Below are positions 45,802-58,574 of a DNA stretch of 64,000 bases, piece after piece. The notes under the pieces are model-generated. The model was given only the letters and a program-made list of their open reading frames with translations. It was not told where the DNA came from and did no database searches. Location: positions 26,583,227 to 26,647,226 of the forward strand of contig JARWKL010000012.1 of assembly GCA_029961685.1 (NCBI GenBank). Reading direction: 5' to 3'. Source of the stretch: Aristolochia californica (lineage: Eukaryota > Streptophyta > Magnoliopsida > Piperales > Aristolochiaceae). The first letter of the stretch is position 1. Every line of letters starts with the position of its first letter. The position numbers and the translations under genes are program-made.

Positions 45802-48800
45802 TCAGTTGTCACAATAACACGAATAGGCCATGTGATTCTTCTTTGAGATATATGGAGAGACAAAATTGGTTGCAGGTGCTGAGGAACCTTGTATTTGAGA
45901 CGGAACGAGTGTGTTGCCCGTGCCTGAAGCAATTCTTCTTCCTGCAACATTCGCATAAAATAGACCAGAAATGGCGGGCACAAACACATCGCTTTGGGAG
46001 CAGATGTGGAAGTCCAGAACCTTCTCAAGATGGGGGCTTTCTAAATCCAGGAATTTTTGCTTCTTATCAGCTGGGACTATACTTTCCTGCAACATTTATA
46101 AAAAAGGAAACAGTGACACTGTGTGTTGAAGATATGTAGCCTAATTGCATTCAAGTTTCAATTGTATTGAGCGTCAAGACTATTTTTTTCTTAGGGATCT
46201 CCCATCAACTGTATATATGTTATTTTAATCATTCACTTCTAAAAATAGTGCCAATTCTATAGTAAACAAATTGAGAAGAAGCAAGTAACCAGTAACATGT
46301 AGTAAAGCAGAGAAGGGTTCCTACCTTTGTATAGGTATTCGGAAACTTGTCTTTCAGAGCCTCCAGACTTTCATGCCACCTAGGCTGGGTCACATAGATG
46401 GTGGTCTCCCTTTCAAATCCTATTTTTTGCAAGAAAACTGCAGTTTCTTCTGGAGTATAGCAACTTTTACCCTTCATTCCAGTGTCTTTGCACCCCTTCC
46501 CCTGCAATATATCAACCCTCAAATCCACTGCAACAAACTGGCCATCTGATCTGCGGCTAAGAGTTCTCAACCTTGCCAACATCGAGTCAACAGTTTCAAT
46601 AATCTCCTTTTGCAATTCAAGAGTCCCAAACATTGCCAAGCATGCAACTGAATCGGCTTCCTGATCTGTTTCTCTTATTTTCATATTTATAGAAGGGAAG
46701 AATGTTACAAGCCTTATGTTTCTCTTTGTTCTGAGCAGGGGTTCAATGTGTTCAGCAATGTACTTTTCTGTCACCCTATTGGGTATCTTCACAACTGCAA
46801 GCTTTCCTGCAGCTACTTCAGCTGGTTGCTCCTTTGCTATCTTGACCACTCCATCCAAGCTCTTTACAAACTTCTCAACGTCATAAATATCCGCAAAGTT
46901 CCTAAAAGAATAATTGCTTCTTTATGAACTAAAATTATTTTTACAGGAAATATTGCTTCTTTATAAACTAAAGTATTTTGACTGGAAATAAGAATATAAT
47001 TAATCAGCACACACAGGACATTACAATGTTTAAAAAATAAATATGGATGTATAAACTTTTGGTCTAGGAAAATGCAACAAATAGTTGTTTCTTTTGTTGC
47101 ATTACTTACTGGTTAGGAGCTATAGGCATTGAGATTAGAAAAGAGCATAGCCCCAATATTCTTCCAAATTGAGTGGGTGGCCCACAGCATTGTGAGAAAT
47201 CGTGAATGCCTTTATTATAACACCCTAATGTCTATCTCTATCTCTCTCAAAAAATCTGTGCAACGTTGTCATTGGCTTAAACTTTACAATGCATGTGGCT
47301 AAAACTTAATGATTTGAACTCTCTCTCTCTCTCTCTCTCTCTGACTTTCTCATCAAATCAGTGTAACATAGTCATTGTATAAAAGTAACAATTCATGTGT
47401 CTCTTTGTTTGTAGTTCATAATACAAACCTCTTGTCACCCAGCTTACTTCCTCTGATGTCAGGGATTACAAGCGTGGCCCCCAGATATTTTGCAACCATC
47501 ACAGCATCAGCAACCTAATAGAGGAAAACAAGAGAGGAGATAATTTTAGACAACTCACCACAGTCGAGTTCTATCAAGATATAACCGACCTAATAGAGGA
47601 AACAAGAGAAGGGATAATATCAGATAAGTCATCAAAATCAATTTCTATCAAGAGTTAACCCTCAATCCAGGACATCATGCATGAAGAAGAAAAAAATAAG
47701 CAAAGAACAAAAGGAGAAATTTTAAGACTATGCTCAATCTATGGTTTTCTTTATGATTTTAGTTCATCCCATTCTAACCTTTATAGGGTACCTTGTCCAA
47801 TATTCATCATCTAATTCACCTTCTTTTATGGATTTGCTACAATTTTAGTGACAGAATAGAAACAGAGAATGCAGCATCTTAATGTTTTACTGTAAGAGAA
47901 CTCATCATTAAGGATAGAGGACTAATTGTCACCAAAACATGGATCAATTCTCCTAGTTAATTCAAAAAATATATCAAAAGAAATGAAACATTGTAGGCAA
48001 CTGATGCAGACAAAATAAACCACCATTAAAGTTGACCGGCATAAGATCAATTAGCAGACAAGTTTATTCGAATACCTGAGCTATGTGGTATTCAGGACCA
48101 TTAGTTAATGAGAATGTAACATAACCCCTTGGTTTTTCTGCCTCTTCTGTGAGTCCTGAAATCACAAAGTCAAGCACACAGAAAGGTTGAATCCGAGTTC
48201 AGTGCAGAGAAAGGTTCAATCCACATCATAAAATTTTCTTTATTTGTTACTTCTAAACATCATTCCAGAACTTACTTGCTCCTGGCTGCTTCCAGCAAGG
48301 CTTGAGTTCTTGGCTGACCTTATTCCATTGTCCTTTGTTCACCCTGTTCAGTGTGGAGACTTTGCGTTCTTCAATTTTCATCACTTCAAACTGAACAGTA
48401 GATAACTGGGGAAGTTGTGTCTAGAGGACACAGAAAAAAATCATTAAAGAACATTCATGTCGCAAGTATTGTCTATATATTAATGCTTTTTTACAAAGGT
48501 TAAAGCACCAAATGTTATTAGAAACATAGCAAGGATTCTTTTGACGACTAAAAAGCATGTAGTCATCACATCTTACGGAAGTGCATTACCTGGTCTATAC
48601 ACAAAACTAAGAGAGAGAAAGAGAACATAAACATATAATTTAGCAAACTTATGTTAAGTCTTCTCACTGGTTCGAATTTCTTGTTCTGCAAATTGTTATG
48701 CAAAATCTACAAGCTGTGAATTGAGCATTTAGTCAAATGGCACATTGGAATATTTCTTAACATTTGGTCTTGGGTTCAAGTTTCTGGACATACAGTGCAC

Positions 48801-50711
48801 CTCGGGAAGTATGTGCATGTTTCTGAGAGTCAAAGAGGTAAATAAATAAATGAAGGAAAAAGAGCATGTTTAGTTATATTAATAATTGTAATTTCTTACT
48901 ACAGGCAAGTCAATTTGATAAGAATTTATAATAATCACTATAGTAGGCCTTACAACAAGGAAACCGATTGAGTTCATTTTGTATTCGTTGATAGGCCTCT
49001 TGAATTTTCAGTACTAATTGGTATTGGAATTTATAACAGAAATTTACTAATGTTTCATTCTTCTTTTAGTATTTATAGACTTTATCCATATGATTTGATG
49101 GAGACCTAAGCCACACAGAACCATGACAATTCCAAGAGCTCCAAAGCTTAGGTCAAAGAGTTTCTGTGTAGGTGACATTATATGCACTAAATTCATTAAA
49201 TGTGTCTTTCCCGTCATTTTTAATATTTTCTTTCTGAATGGCTCACTAAATCCTTGAAAAGATCAATATAATTCAGGTAAGTCTGTAAAGAAGAAAGAAA
49301 ATACACATTCCCTTTTGGGCAACGAAGGTAGAGAAAACATAAGAATCATTTTTTTCTCAGAAGACAACATTGAAGTTTGAATTCCACAGAACCATCACTT
49401 TCATTTCTATGGTAAACCAGAAAACGTTTTGATAAAATGACAAGTGGCAAGAGGGGAGTGACACTCGGCATGGTATAATGAGAGAGATCAAATAAGGCCA
49501 AAAACAACATTATGAAATCAACTGTATGTAGTCTGAAGGTAGTTGCAGGTCCTAGCAGATCTATGCAAAGCCACAACTCGTAGAATATGTGCTAAAGCCC
49601 ATTTAGGCTTCTGATTGCTTGCAGAGAAATATGCTCCTGAAAGAGTCCTATAAAAGAATAACCAGAGTTTCCAGAGAGAGTGCTCATAATTCATAAACCA
49701 TGATAAAAAAAATGAGTCCATCATATGATGCCAACAGGACCATGATCTAAAACAACGATTCTATCATATGATGCCAACAGGACCAAATCATACTTGGCAA
49801 GATTTTATGTGATCCTTCACCAAATAAACCCTCTACTCAGCATGCATTCTATATGTAAGAGAAGACTTGTTGTGATTTCTGACTTTTAACAAAAATGATA
49901 CAGAAAGTTAACAATTTCACAGGACCAGACAGCATTTGGTTCAGGACTAACTCAACTCAAATCACATAGGTAGCAAAGATTGGCACTCTCAAATGACTTC
50001 CCATGCACAAAACAAATTGAGAAAAGCAAAAGATTACACTTTTTCTCTTTCTTTTTTCTTTTTGGAAGGATCAAAATACTCATATCAGCAAGAATCAGCA
50101 CAGACACAGAGTGATAGGTCTGACCCTTCATATCTTCCACATAATGACTTGAGATTTGAACAACAAAAATGAAGTTAATTTATCATCTAAGCAGAGGAAG
50201 CAAAACAAATATCGATTGGAATTACCAGAGATGTCTGCCTAAACATTTCTAACGGGTAGCTGTCCTGGACTGCTGAACTTGATCCATGCAAAATAATTAT
50301 CCAGGAAAGAGCAATTCCAGGAAAAAGTAATTGATAGTCGACAAAAACAAGGAAGTTACAAGAAATTAATTTCTTCCTAATACTGCGCTTGGTAATGACA
50401 TTTCCACCAACTCTTGTAGAAAGAATTAAACTAATCGAATAGCAGCGAGGAGGAAAACGTAGAATGCGAAAGGAAGACGGCACCACAGAATCAACTCATG
50501 GTAAGAACCACATGCATGGAAAGTACCACAATTCTCTATTCGAAATCGATAAAACATCATTAAACAACGAAATGAAGTGAATTCTACTGGAGAGTCTACT
50601 GGTACTCACCTCAACTGGATCGAAATGATCTTTCTTGATCATGTTGGCGAGCATTGCGAACATTGTGAATGTCAGAAACGCTCCCAAAACGTGCTTCGGA
50701 TCGGGGGCCAT
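45802..50711 (-). CDS. MSR: MANNAN SYNTHESIS-RELATED (MSR)-like, O-fucosyltransferase family
   Basis: Golgi type II membrane protein of the plant O-fucosyltransferase-like family. Arabidopsis MSR1 and MSR2 promote mannan synthesis, so a role in hemicellulose assembly is inferred. Six exons: 50610-50711, 48276-48420, 48076-48155, 47429-47514, 46325-46901, 45802-46086; 424 aa. Start is ATG 50711; the ORF extends 6 nt upstream only through GTG. Residues 8-27 form the signal anchor (VLGAFLTFTMFAMLANMIKK). The catalytic-like domain includes GPEYHIAQ, VAKYLGATLVIPDIRGSKLGD and, near the end, QSDVFVPAISGLFYANVAG and SPYISKKNHMAYSC. Intron 1 is 2.2 kb. The neighbouring gene downstream in map order is a nucleotide-sugar transporter, which fits Golgi polysaccharide work but need not be functional linkage. 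Confidence 0.88.
47322..47343 (+). repeat. CT microsatellite in MSR intron 4
   Basis: A (CT)n run within the intron between exons 4 and 5. Confidence 0.8.
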
Positions 50712-52339
50712 TTCCACTTACAGCAAAAGAGGAACCAAAGAGCCACAATTCAATCCACAAAACCTCAGATCTCTGTATTTGAAGACACCTCCAGGAGCTG
50801 AAACGGCAACGTAAGATCCCACTAATAGTGTCGGAGAGCCGAGAAAGACAGAAGGCTTTAAAAGATCCGGACAAAGAGACAGCTAGCAGGATTGGAATGA
50901 ACCGTAACGAAAGACCCTTAGATGTCGAACAAATCCATGGGCCTGTAAATGCCGCCGCGGGTAGTCGACGCTTGTATTTCCTGCATTGTTTATAACAACG
51001 ACACATCAAAAGGGAAAACGATACTTCACCTGCCAAACGTTCGCCATTACAAAAGAAACTTTTCCTTGCGGAATTATAAGGCCAAATTTGAATTTGTTTT
51101 TTACTCACCAAAGTCGATTTTCAATTCATTTCGTGTTGATCCTTTGACATGTAGGTGTATTATCTGAGACTGAGGACGACGAGAAGATGGATCCGAGAAC
51201 GGTTACTCGAGTGACACCAGTAGGTGGGTCGCAGCTGCGAAGACGGAGAAGAAGAAAGGGGCTGTTTATACTGAGACTGGTCTCCGTAAAGAGTATCAAC
51301 AGCACCAGAGTTTATAATCATTAAAAACCTACAAAAAAGCATCCTTCCAAAAACACGAGTTAACTGGTCAGACTCGTGAGCGACTGGGGATTCTCACAGT
51401 GAGACGCATCTCAGTGTTGGAGGCGGGGGAAAAGTGACCAATTCGAACTCTTTGTCCAGGCTTCAGGCCTGACGATATTCGGACAGAAGGACAGCGGTTC
51501 GAGGTCCGGCCATCGCGGGTCAAAATGCAAAGACCAGTTGAGATGAGATGTGAAGAAGAAACTCCTTAGCAACCTCCTAACCCTATCCCATCCCATGTAT
51601 CAAAATTTGTGTCCGCCTCAAGCAAGTTTTTCATTGAAAGTGCCTCATTTTTATCCCTAATGGAAAGCCCTAATATCGGGTTTACATAGTAAATTTTAGG
51701 TGATTTTTATTATTTTTCCTTTCGACCTGACTGACGGTAAGAATTGGTTGTACCATGATAGCCGAATTCAAACCTTAAAAATGAGAAAATGAGAATTTGA
51801 CCACAGGAGGATTATAAGGTCGGACTGAAAATGGAAAAGATCCAACCTTTCTAACAATAGATAATATAATGAGAAAAAATGCATCAATGCAGTGTCTCTG
51901 TTCCATGAGCAAGCCATTCATGTTGATGTAGTAGCTCTGTACATTGTTGCCAAAATTCACAATCTTTCTATCCTGAGCTAACAGTTTAAAGATGACTAAA
52001 TATCCCCTGTCAGCACACAGAGAGGATTGGTGACAGTTGGAAGCTACATCAGTCATTACAAGTAAGAACAAGACAAATATAACACGATTCACAAAATCAT
52101 TAAAAATACTTGGCTTCTCTTTTACGTATAAAATCTTGGATGTAGTTAAACAGGATCTCCATATTTTCCTTAGTAACAGATACAATTTGAGCCAAGGATG
52201 GGCTTTTGCTCATATAGATAATTGAAGATTACAAGAAGCATATTCAAGATAAACATGAAAATGCAAACAGGGAAAAAGAATGGGTTAGTAACAGCTTCAC
52301 AGTTCAGATTATTTGTCAAACTCCTGACGCAAAACCACC
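50712..52339. other. intergenic between MSR start and transporter stop
   Basis: MSR 5' flank plus unassigned sequence. A 45-codon plus-strand ORF starting ATG at 51187 contains a run of six Arg but resembles nothing known. A fragment of the aaaatgagaatttgacc MITE text occurs at 51780-51802. Confidence 0.4.
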
Positions 52340-55300
52340 TTAAACATTTTCTCCACAGCAATCGCCATTATGAGTGTCGTTGGTTTCTTTGCAAAATTTT
52401 GATTTTGCTAAAGAGAAAGCAGATTGACGAGGAGAAGTCCAAGTAGTTTGCTGATGGGAAGTTGGCAAGTTCAGGTACGTATACACAGACATACCAGCAA
52501 GGGCTGTAATGGCCCCACAGATACTTATCATGCCTGGATTGGACCCAAAGAAAAGATACCCTCCAAGAAGGATAACACATGTCTTGAACTGCCCAAGAAT
52601 AACATGAGTAGTTGCAGATGTAGCCCTGTAGCAGGATCAGTTGATTAGAGACAGATGCCACATAAACTGGCAGCAGAACTAGAGCTAACTATCTGATCTC
52701 AGGAGTTCCTTGGAGAGAGCATTTATCAGAAAATTTAACATACTTGTGGGTGTTCTCATTTTCAACACAAAATATTAAAAATTCAACATACATAAAAATG
52801 AAAATTTCTTGGTAAGAATGTTGGTGTTTTCCTTTAATGTCAGCAAATCTGTATACTAAACAAATGGATTTAAAAGAGCCATACAAACTCAAAAACAAAT
52901 AAGAGGCACTGCAAGAGAAAACTACCACTTATTGAATGTCACAAAAGAATGTATTGAATATTTAACAGGTTTTAAATCATTTCAAAAAAAAAAAAACAGG
53001 TTTTAAGCAATGATAAAACTTTAATGGCATGTATTTCTATATAAACAGTAACATTGAAATTTGCATGGGGAAGATCTACTCACCCTAGGGCCAAAGCACC
53101 AGACCACTGAAGCAGAAACCCCAAGATAGCTGACATGAGAATAGCTGATGTATTAGAATAGTTCCACTTAAAAGATAAGACACCTGGGGGATCAAGCCAT
53201 GGCATCAAGGTAACCAAAAAGAGAACTGTTATTGGTGTGGTCTTCCACATTAACCTGCTACAGAACTGAACATTAGAAAATGGTATAAACAAATTCTTCT
53301 CAGTAACCTATTTTTGAAAGTAAATGAAAGAGTAAGGAAAAAAGTGTGAAAAAGAAAACGCTACATACGCCAAAGCAGTCCAGTTTTCTTGCTGTTGTAG
53401 ATTAGACCATAAAATCTTGTTAGTTGCACTAGGTATTATCCAAGCCAATGCAATACAAGCTCCAAATAAATGAAATTGTAGATCAGTAACAGTAGCAACA
53501 GAAACACCTATAGACACAAAAGCGAGGGCTAAAACCTGCAAGATTTCATCAAAGTGACTTCAATTTCTAGAAAGACTATAGTCTGCACATGTATCTAACA
53601 TCTTAAGCAATCTAACTATTAGAGAATGAAGTGAATACCTTTTGGAAAGTGGCCTTTTTTCTGAAGAGCACAAATTCAGAAAGGACAATTGTTGGGGTTA
53701 CAGCAATCTTAGCCATCTGATAGAAACCCACACTGGAAGTAGAGAATATAAGTGACTGTAAAGGTTTGAGTTTGTTCAGTGACAATTAAGTAAGAAATAA
53801 GAATATTTTATGATAGCTCTCATTGTTATTATCTTATTCTTACTTTCTTCGTATTTCTTTGCCCTTTCGGGCCTTCCTAATGAATTCACCATTCTTACTA
53901 TTCTTTAAAAAAATATATATGATATTTGATAAATTCCAATATAGAATAAAAAGAAAAAAATAATAGAGAAGTATCAAGATAAGTGTGTGATTCTTGACAT
54001 GCGTGTCAATCATGAGCTAGCATTTCAGAGTTCAAAGTGATGCCCAATGCTATAATTCAGAAATGTCACCAGCTTGACTTCTAAATCTATCTAACAAATG
54101 TTTTTTTTTTTTTTCTACAAGTTTACATAAGAGACTGATTCCTTCTGTGCTCATTTTCATTTGTAGATCATGGCTCAAATAGCTGCGAATTGAGATTGTC
54201 TATCTGGAGAAACTTTTGGCAATTAGTCTGGGGTCCTTCATATAACCCACATTGTACACTATTGTATTTCCTACTAAGCTGTATTGAAAGTTATTAATAA
54301 AGGGATAACATGTATTACCTATTATACTTCAAGCTGACATTAGCGAGCCCATTAGAGAGAGACATGACGATGCCAAGAGCAAACAGAGAAGAGAATGGGG
54401 TTGACCTGGAGGGAGGAGATGCAGGAAGGAGAGCCAGTATATTGAGTATAGCCATAAGGAACCAGCTTACAATGTAGTGGATAAATGTGAGAAATATGGG
54501 ATAGTTGAATCCAACTTTTCCAAGCACCTAAAAAGTTCCAAGTATAGTTACTGAATTAAATTAAATAATTAAGCAAAAATACTTTTTTAGTAGAGAGATG
54601 CAAACAGAGTGAAAAAATATACCAATTTATTCATCATTATAATCCCAACAGAAACCAAGAAGTTGAAGGAAAGAGCAATGGTGGGACCACATATCCGTTG
54701 TTGTTGCTGTTTTGCCCCTTCTGATGTGCGAAGCTCATTAAAAAGTGATGAACGTAACTCTTCCAACGCTCTGCCTGATATACCAAGAAAGAAAAATAAA
54801 TGAATATATATATATATACACATATTTATAGAGAGAGAGAGGGGGGGAGAGATCTTCCATCAGCTTCAGTTTATACAATAAACAACTCTTCTGAACAAGA
54901 GAACTGCTATCCCAAAAATGCTGTCTTGACACCTATGACCAACCTGGTTCAACTTTACTCAGTAAAGATTCCCACCTTAAAAAGAGCAATTTAGGCAGTC
55001 TACATTTGAGTTGAATCATGCTAGATCCTTAACATTAGGATCCCGCTAAGGGAAACTGATTCCCTCCATTTTGCCCTGAATAGTAAAATGAAGTAGTCGT
55101 TTGCAGTTACTTTCTCCATATTTTTCAGAGATAACAAACTATGAATTCCCAAGAGTCAATTACTGAGACTCCATCGCAAAAGTGAATATTTCAGTGTCCT
55201 TGCCGATGACCCGGAAAGGATGACATCCCCTTATATGAACAAGATCAGATCTCGCTGCCATTTTTAGAAGCTGTAATAGTCCTTTATTCCTCCTGAGAAT

Positions 55301-55879
55301 CCTATGCAATAAAGAGTGACGATTCACGAGATATTAAAACGACATTTTTTTTAATTATCTGAAGGTTTCCTTCACAAGCAGAAACTCGATATAAACAAGA
55401 AAAAAATGGTGGCTTTCTTGAAGCAATATATCCTCTGCATCGAGTCAATAAGGAACAAGCGAAGACAAAGGGACCCCTTTTCTACATTTTCTCAAAGATT
55501 CATCAAAGAAATTTCATCAAGGAAAAAATATACTGAAAAAAAAGTAAGAGTTTCTAGGAAGAAAAAACAAAAATTATCGCAGCCTTCCAAAGTTCTGAAT
55601 AAACCCAAATCCAATCTGACTGATCAACATTTCAAATCAAGAGAAAAAAAATGCAAAGGAAATGCATTTCGTACTAGAATAGCAACATAAATCTCCACAA
55701 AACAGTTCAAAACCCGCTCCCCAAAATTAGCAAATTAAACAATCAAGCAAATTGATAATAGTGATAATGACAACAACAACAATAGTTAACTAAAGCACCT
55801 GAGTACCTCTTTCTCCAGCGTCACTGTCTTTACGCTTAAGAATCTTCCTTACATCCTTCCTTACAAAAAAGTTTATCAT
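52340..55879 (-). CDS. nucleotide-sugar transporter-like DMT protein (NST-KT/TPT fold)
   Basis: Probable Golgi antiporter carrying a nucleotide sugar in exchange for UMP or GMP; the substrate is unknown. Seven exons: 55807-55879, 54623-54774, 54319-54527, 53639-53732, 53369-53535, 53084-53254, 52340-52625; 383 aa. Start is ATG 55879 (MINFFVRKDVRKILKRKDS). The first about 55 residues are hydrophilic and cytosolic, followed by about ten membrane helices. Family-typical text includes FLVSVGIIMMNKL, GFNYPIFLTFIHY, NVSLKYNSVGFYQMAKIAVTP and LGQFKTCVILLGGYLFFGSNPG. It resembles the plant group annotated as nucleotide-sugar uncharacterized transporters. The C-terminal 50 residues are polar and variable. 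Confidence 0.87.
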
Positions 55880-56858
55880 CTTCCTGCTACACAGCGTCCT
55901 ACCTCCTCCAACGCAAACCCGGTTCTCCAACCCCCAAATCCTCAAACTCGGATGACCCAATGCAGGTGACAAGTCAAGAAGAAGCAAACCAAAAACACCA
56001 GATACCCGTGACAGAAGAAAAGAAAAGAAGGGTGAGTAGAAATGGTGAAGAGAAGAAGAAGAACAAAGTTAAGTGACAGACTAACTCCGAGAAAGAGAAA
56101 GAGGAAGAGCCACGTGGCAAGAAGAAAACGAGAGAATGAGAGAGATTCCAAGTTGAAGTAGGGAGGCAGCCTTAATTTGGGGATTCAATGTCGGGAACCA
56201 AGAGAAACAGAGAGAAATCAGCGAAAGCAGATTGAGGAGAGTATCATCAATCACGGCCTCCGTCAGCCGTCAGTGACAGTGTGTTGAGGGACATAGTGAC
56301 AAAAGTACCTGCCGACAGTTCAGCAATTGGTAAATCTCTTCCCATTAAATCAAACAAATTGACCCCATGCCACGTCTCTGTCTGCCCAAATGGGTAAAAT
56401 CCGCAATTTAGCACCTCCCTCCCCACATCCAACATCATCCCTAGGGTTAATTCTCATCTATTATCATAATAATAGGTATAATGACAAAATTTAAATGGTA
56501 TTCAGTGAATAAAACAATTTAAATGGGTATTTTGACAAAATTCCCCTACTGTTTCGTGAGATTCAACTCAAGAAACCCAAGGCAAGAATAAAAAGTTACT
56601 GAGTCTATTAGTTCCCTTCAGTCTTCTTGTAAAGCAGAAAGAATGAAATCCTCAAGAAGCATGCGAGAAGAAAAACAGAAAACGGGAGAACCTTGCAAAT
56701 TACTCTTTAAATAAAAGTTCTGCTAATTGAGTAAGTCGGATCGACATTTTAATCTTTATTGGGAACATCAGTGTAATACAAATAAACAATCAATTGGTTT
56801 CGCTGTACATGTTCTTAAGCTGGCCGAGATCAATTCAAATAAAGTCTCACAGACTCTC
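55880..56858. other. intergenic, transporter 5' flank and PR-1 3' flank
   Basis: No gene. Contains the transporter leader (AG-rich on the plus strand around 56010-56110). A short piece near 56500-56550 ends ttttgacaaaattcccc, like the right end of the TIR elements at 26212 and 59253. Confidence 0.45.
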
Positions 56859-57389
56859 TTAGTAAGGCCGATCTCCGATATAATTTCCAGGCGGATAGTA
56901 CTCGCAGGTGATGAAGCTGTCGCCACTATCACAAATGATCTTCGCGCAGCCGACTCGCTGCGTGTTCCGCCACACGATCTGGGTATAGTGAGAGCAATCA
57001 GGGCCGCTGCAATTGTTGCTCTTGTAGTTATAGTACTGCTTTTCAGCCACCCAAGCATCGACGGCATCTTTGGCCGTCCACCGGCGGCCCTGGCCCCAGA
57101 AGATGTTCTCTCCAAAGACGAGAGCGGAGGAGTGCACCAATCGGCAATCGTGTCGCCTCTGGTTCGAGTAGACGCGAGCATATGTTGCCAGAAGAGGATC
57201 CCACGTCACCGGCGGGACCCCGACGGATTTTCTTGCGTTGTTATGCCCATCTAGAAATTGCTGAATCATCTGAGTCTTGTTCATGGCCCCCCCATAAATG
57301 GTGGTTAGTGAACCAAACCAGAGAATTAGGACGAGAAGGAGAGACACATAAAAGTTGGGAAAAGCTCTAATCTTCCAAAATGTCGCCAT
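56859..57389 (-). CDS. PR1: pathogenesis-related protein 1 (CAP domain), copy 1
   Basis: Secreted defence protein of the CAP superfamily, 176 aa, intronless. Residues about 10-34 are hydrophobic and make a signal peptide. The CAP core has GHNNARKSVGVPPVTWD, GENIFWG and CSHYTQIVWR. The six PR-1 cysteines are at 82, 127, 132, 148, 153 and 162. CAP cavity residues H49, E94 and H134 are present. The C-terminus CEYYPPGNYIGDRPY contains the CNYx-like site and an 11-residue CAPE-type tail (166-176). Asp at the ninth tail position differs from the Ala in Arabidopsis CAPE1. A TATA-like sequence (ctatttaa) lies about 105 bp upstream on the minus strand. It is divergent from copy 2, 675 bp apart. Confidence 0.93.
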   Translation of the reverse strand: MATFWKIRAFPNFYVSLLLVLILWFGSLTTIYGGAMNKTQMIQQFLDGHNNARKSVGVPPVTWDPLLATYARVYSNQRRHDCRLVHSSALVFGENIFWGQGRRWTAKDAVDAWVAEKQYYNYKSNNCSGPDCSHYTQIVWRNTQRVGCAKIICDSGDSFITCEYYPPGNYIGDRPY

Positions 57390-58064
57390 TGAAGGGGAAG
57401 AGAGCAGCTATCATGCAAGAGAAGGAAGTGAGCTTCTTCTTCTGATGGTGTACGTGAGGTGGGTTTTGAGTGGACGAAGGTAACCGTTAGTGTGTTAAAT
57501 AGGGGAGAGAAACGACGGCTGAAGAGAAGCTGTCTTGTTGCTTTGGAGATAAGACTAGAAGACATTCCTGACCTGGTTCAGCCCTTGAGCAGCTACGCGA
57601 AGTGAGCTCTTTGAAGTTTTAATTGTTCTAATAATATTCTACGATCTTGCTTGGGCTTACCAGAAAATCTTCAATTACGTAAAAAAAGAAAGCCTACGAA
57701 GGATGGCACATCCCGGGAAAACTTGAGCTCCAGACTTTGGTTCCCATCAATTCAGGCCGTCGGTCCCGAGACTTCCTCCCCAATTAATGGACGCAGTCAT
57801 GCAACCAAGTGACGTTACCAGACTGCCCTACTATTATAATTCTATTTAATCGAACTTGCTAGGAAAAATCTCATGGGCATTTCTGTCGAAAAAATTAATC
57901 AGTCGAAAGCTAGTAACTTAAACAAGCGAAAAAACAAATCAAAACTTTGTATCAAGGACATGAAAGCCTGCTCTCGCATGAGTAGAAATGAAGAAAATGA
58001 GAGACCAAATGCCTCTTCATCTCTATATAAACAAACTCATCGTCTTCAAACTTCGTCCCCAGCA
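57390..58064. promoter_or_regulatory. shared divergent promoter of two PR-1 genes
   Basis: 675 bp between the two start codons. It holds ctatttaa on the minus strand near 57496-57503 for copy 1 and tatataaa at 58024-58031 for copy 2. TGACG at 57810-57814 matches the as-1 core bound by TGA factors in salicylate-responsive PR-1 promoters. Which of the genes it serves is unknown. Confidence 0.55.
58024..58031 (+). promoter_or_regulatory. TATA box of PR-1 copy 2
   Basis: tatataaa lies about 35 bp before the ATG at 58065, which leaves a 5' UTR of only about ten bases if the usual TATA-to-start distance holds. Confidence 0.7.
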
Positions 58065-58574
58065 ATGGCTTCCCCATCCACCTTCTCCTACTACATTCCC
58101 CTACTCGCCTTCCTCCTAGCTTTCTTCAACACAGCGAGTTCCGTCGGCAATCGAACGGAGATCATCGAGCAGTTCATCAATGGCCACAACATCGCAAGAA
58201 AGGCGGTCGGTGTGCCGCCAGTCGGGTGGGAGCCGATGCTAGCAAGGTACGCACGTGTTTACTCGAACGAGAGGCGGGGTGATTGCAATTTGGTACACTC
58301 GCCGGGCTACGCTTTTGGCGAGAACATTTTCTGGGGGCAGGGCCGTCGGTGGAGTGCGAAGGATGCTGTTGATGCTTGGGTTGCTGAGAGGAAGTTCTAC
58401 GACCATGGTAACAATACGTGCTCCGGCGGTGAGGACTGCAGTCACTATACACAGATGGTTTGGCGCACTACGGAGAGGGTGGGTTGCGCTAAGATTATTT
58501 GTGACAGTGGCGACACAATCATCGCTTGCGAGTACTATCCGCCGGGAAACTACGTCGGAGCTCGACCTTACTAA
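58065..58574 (+). CDS. PR1: pathogenesis-related protein 1 (CAP domain), copy 2
   Basis: Secreted CAP protein, 169 aa, intronless. The open frame extends 64 codons upstream to 57873, but the TATA box at 58024 lies inside that extension and the signal peptide begins at M58065, so the shorter start is chosen. Residues 7-26 are hydrophobic (signal peptide). The six cysteines are at 74, 119, 125, 141, 146 and 155. CAP residues H41, E86 and H127 are present. Two N-glycosylation sequons lie at N29 and N116. The C-terminal 11 residues PPGNYVGARPY (159-169) follow CEYY and match the CAPE1 consensus closely. With copy 1 it forms a divergent tandem pair sharing the core ENIFWGQGRRW and AKDAVDAWVAE. Confidence 0.95.
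   Translation: MASPSTFSYYIPLLAFLLAFFNTASSVGNRTEIIEQFINGHNIARKAVGVPPVGWEPMLARYARVYSNERRGDCNLVHSPGYAFGENIFWGQGRRWSAKDAVDAWVAERKFYDHGNNTCSGGEDCSHYTQMVWRTTERVGCAKIICDSGDTIIACEYYPPGNYVGARPY

Noticed and set aside
45843..46139. 98-codon plus-strand ORF opposite MSR exon 6
   Set aside because: Antisense shadow of a conserved exon.
51187..51324. 45-codon ORF with six consecutive Arg
   Set aside because: Too short, no homology recognised, no promoter or splice context.
57873..58064. 64-codon N-terminal extension of PR-1 copy 2
   Set aside because: Would bury the signal peptide and overlaps the TATA box.
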